Shown here piece by piece: positions 62,991 through 64,000 of a stretch of 64,000 nt of DNA. The stretch is from Sulfurimonas sp. C5 (lineage in GTDB: Bacteria > Campylobacterota > Campylobacteria > Campylobacterales > Sulfurimonadaceae), in assembly GCF_029872055.1 (NCBI RefSeq), contig NZ_JARXNQ010000001.1:62001-126000 (forward strand). The letters run 5' to 3'. The position numbers and the translations under genes were made by a program. Under the pieces are notes generated by a model. It did not search any database, was not told where the DNA came from, and saw nothing but the letters and a program-made list of their open reading frames with translations. Each line of letters opens with the position of its first letter. The first letter of the stretch is position 1.

Positions 62991-64000
62991 TTATCTAGCT
63001 TTACCAGCAATCATAAAGCGAAGTGCATTCAGACGAATGAAACCTTCCGCATCTTTTTGGTTATAAACATTGTCTGCTTCAAACGTTGAATGTGCTTCTG
63101 AGAATAAAGTTTTTGGAGAAGTTCTTCCAACAACCATTACATTCCCTTTGTAAAGTTTCAATCTTACCGTACCTTCAACGTGTTGTTGTGTATTGTCGAT
63201 TAATGCTTGTAGTGCTTCACGCTCTGGAGAGAACCACATACCGTTGTAGATCAGTTTTGCGTATTTAGGCATAATCTCGTCTTTCAGGTGTGCAGCTTCA
63301 CGATCTACTGTAATAGATTCGATAGCACGGTGAGCTTTTAACATGATTGTTCCACCCGGAGTTTCATAACATCCACGAGCTTTCATACCAACATATCTGT
63401 TTTCAACAATATCGATACGTCCGATACCGTGCTTGTTTCCATAATCATTTAATTTTTTAAGAAGTGTAGCAGGAGACATCTCTTCACCGTTTACTGAAAT
63501 AGGATCACCGTTTTTATATCCGATAGTGATGTATTCTGGCTCATCTGGTGCATTTACAGGATCTGTAGTCCATAGCCACATTGAATCTTCAGGCTCTGCG
63601 TTTGGATCTTCAAGGTGAAGACCTTCATAAGAGATGTGAAGTAAATTTGCATCCATTGAATATGGACTGATTTTTGGATTTCCATTTTCATCAACGTGTT
63701 TTTGAGAAATTTCAATACCATGTTCTTTTGCATATGCTAAAAGTTTTTCACGAGAGTTTAGATCCCATTCTCTCCAAGGAGCGATTACAGTGATGTCAGG
63801 ATTAAGTCCTAAATAACCAAGCTCAAAACGTACTTGATCGTTTCCTTTTCCTGTTGCACCATGGCTAACTGCATCAGCACCCATCTTCTCTGCAATTTCA
63901 ATTTGTTTTTTTGCGATAAGAGGTCTTGCGATTGAAGTTCCTAAAAGATATTCACCTTCATAGATTGTATTTGCTCTGAACATCGGGAATACGAAGTCTT
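62991..64000 (-). CDS. argG: Argininosuccinate synthase, N-terminus beyond window
   Basis: Joins citrulline and aspartate using ATP in arginine synthesis. The frame runs to the window edge (codons DFVFP before MFRAN at 63983), so the nucleotide-binding N-terminus is missing; about 336 of roughly 405 residues are visible. Diagnostic are [20 protein letters not shown] and the C-terminal GKAR region. First visible gene of the long minus-strand run. Confidence 0.95.
   Translation of the reverse strand, partial: DFVFPMFRANTIYEGEYLLGTSIARPLIAKKQIEIAEKMGADAVSHGATGKGNDQVRFELGYLGLNPDITVIAPWREWDLNSREKLLAYAKEHGIEISQKHVDENGNPKISPYSMDANLLHISYEGLHLEDPNAEPEDSMWLWTTDPVNAPDEPEYITIGYKNGDPISVNGEEMSPATLLKKLNDYGNKHGIGRIDIVENRYVGMKARGCYETPGGTIMLKAHRAIESITVDREAAHLKDEIMPKYAKLIYNGMWFSPEREALQALIDNTQQHVEGTVRLKLYKGNVMVVGRTSPKTLFSEAHSTFEADNVYNQKDAEGFIRLNALRFMIAGKAR

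Overview
The window looks like chromosome from a Campylobacterota (epsilonproteobacterial) organism, most probably a Sulfurimonas-like sulfur or hydrogen oxidiser. The evidence is low-GC DNA plus gene orders familiar from Campylobacter and Helicobacter: fabZ-lpxA-clpX-mreB-mreC followed by carB, and argG-(insert)-rplI-hslV-hslU-era-csd6. A UPF0323 lipoprotein and helical cell-shape peptidases of the Csd type fit as well. The genus is an inference.

Layout. 1-1370: end of pgi and a ComEA-like HhH protein. 1398-14416 (minus strand): YgiC-like/UPF0323 pair, Sua5-like gene, carB, MipA-like protein, mreBC, clpX, lpxA, fabZ, queH, a Bfd-like ferredoxin and a cyclophilin. 14465-24223 (plus strand): an acetate block with a two-component system, OprD-like porin, DUF485 protein, ActP symporter, cNMP/CBS/DUF294 protein, DEDDh exonuclease and acs. 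24297-26275: Spy-like protein, RluA-like synthase, pyrF and tRNA-Ser(GCT).

26259-37410 is an 11.15 kb integrated element. It is bounded by a perfect 20-bp repeat formed by the tRNA-Ser 3' end (26259-26278) and a copy at 37391-37410. It carries a P4-type tyrosine integrase, a small unknown gene, an AlpA-like HTH protein and a primase-helicase. Next comes a non-coding origin-like region with GGTGAACAT-type iterons in opposite orientation around 79 bp of about 90% A+T. This is the plan of P4-like satellites and phage-inducible chromosomal islands, without visible capsid or packaging genes. The distal half holds a lipoprotein and a compact five-gene cargo operon: two PD-(D/E)XK-like proteins, a pentapeptide-repeat K+-channel-like protein, a secreted SNase-like nuclease and a membrane-anchored coiled-coil protein. 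That operon is the best candidate here for an undescribed system, plausibly anti-phage; the role is inference.

37659-47208: two very small genes, a PMA1-type P-type H+-ATPase, a 58-aa acidic protein, a ThiF-like protein, a nitrilase homologue lacking catalytic residues, xseB, metX, metY, an unknown helical protein, a YebC-family protein and a YigZ-family protein. 47212-64000 is one tightly packed minus-strand run of 17 genes. Transcription order is argG, an FTR-rhodanese fusion, rplI, hslV, hslU, era, csd6 and csd4. The run then continues into a nine-gene pilus/secretion cluster whose order matches the Vibrio MSHA assembly genes I-J-K-L-M-N-E-G, with one extra gene before E. No pilin genes are in the window. 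No rRNA genes, CRISPR arrays or insertion sequences were seen.
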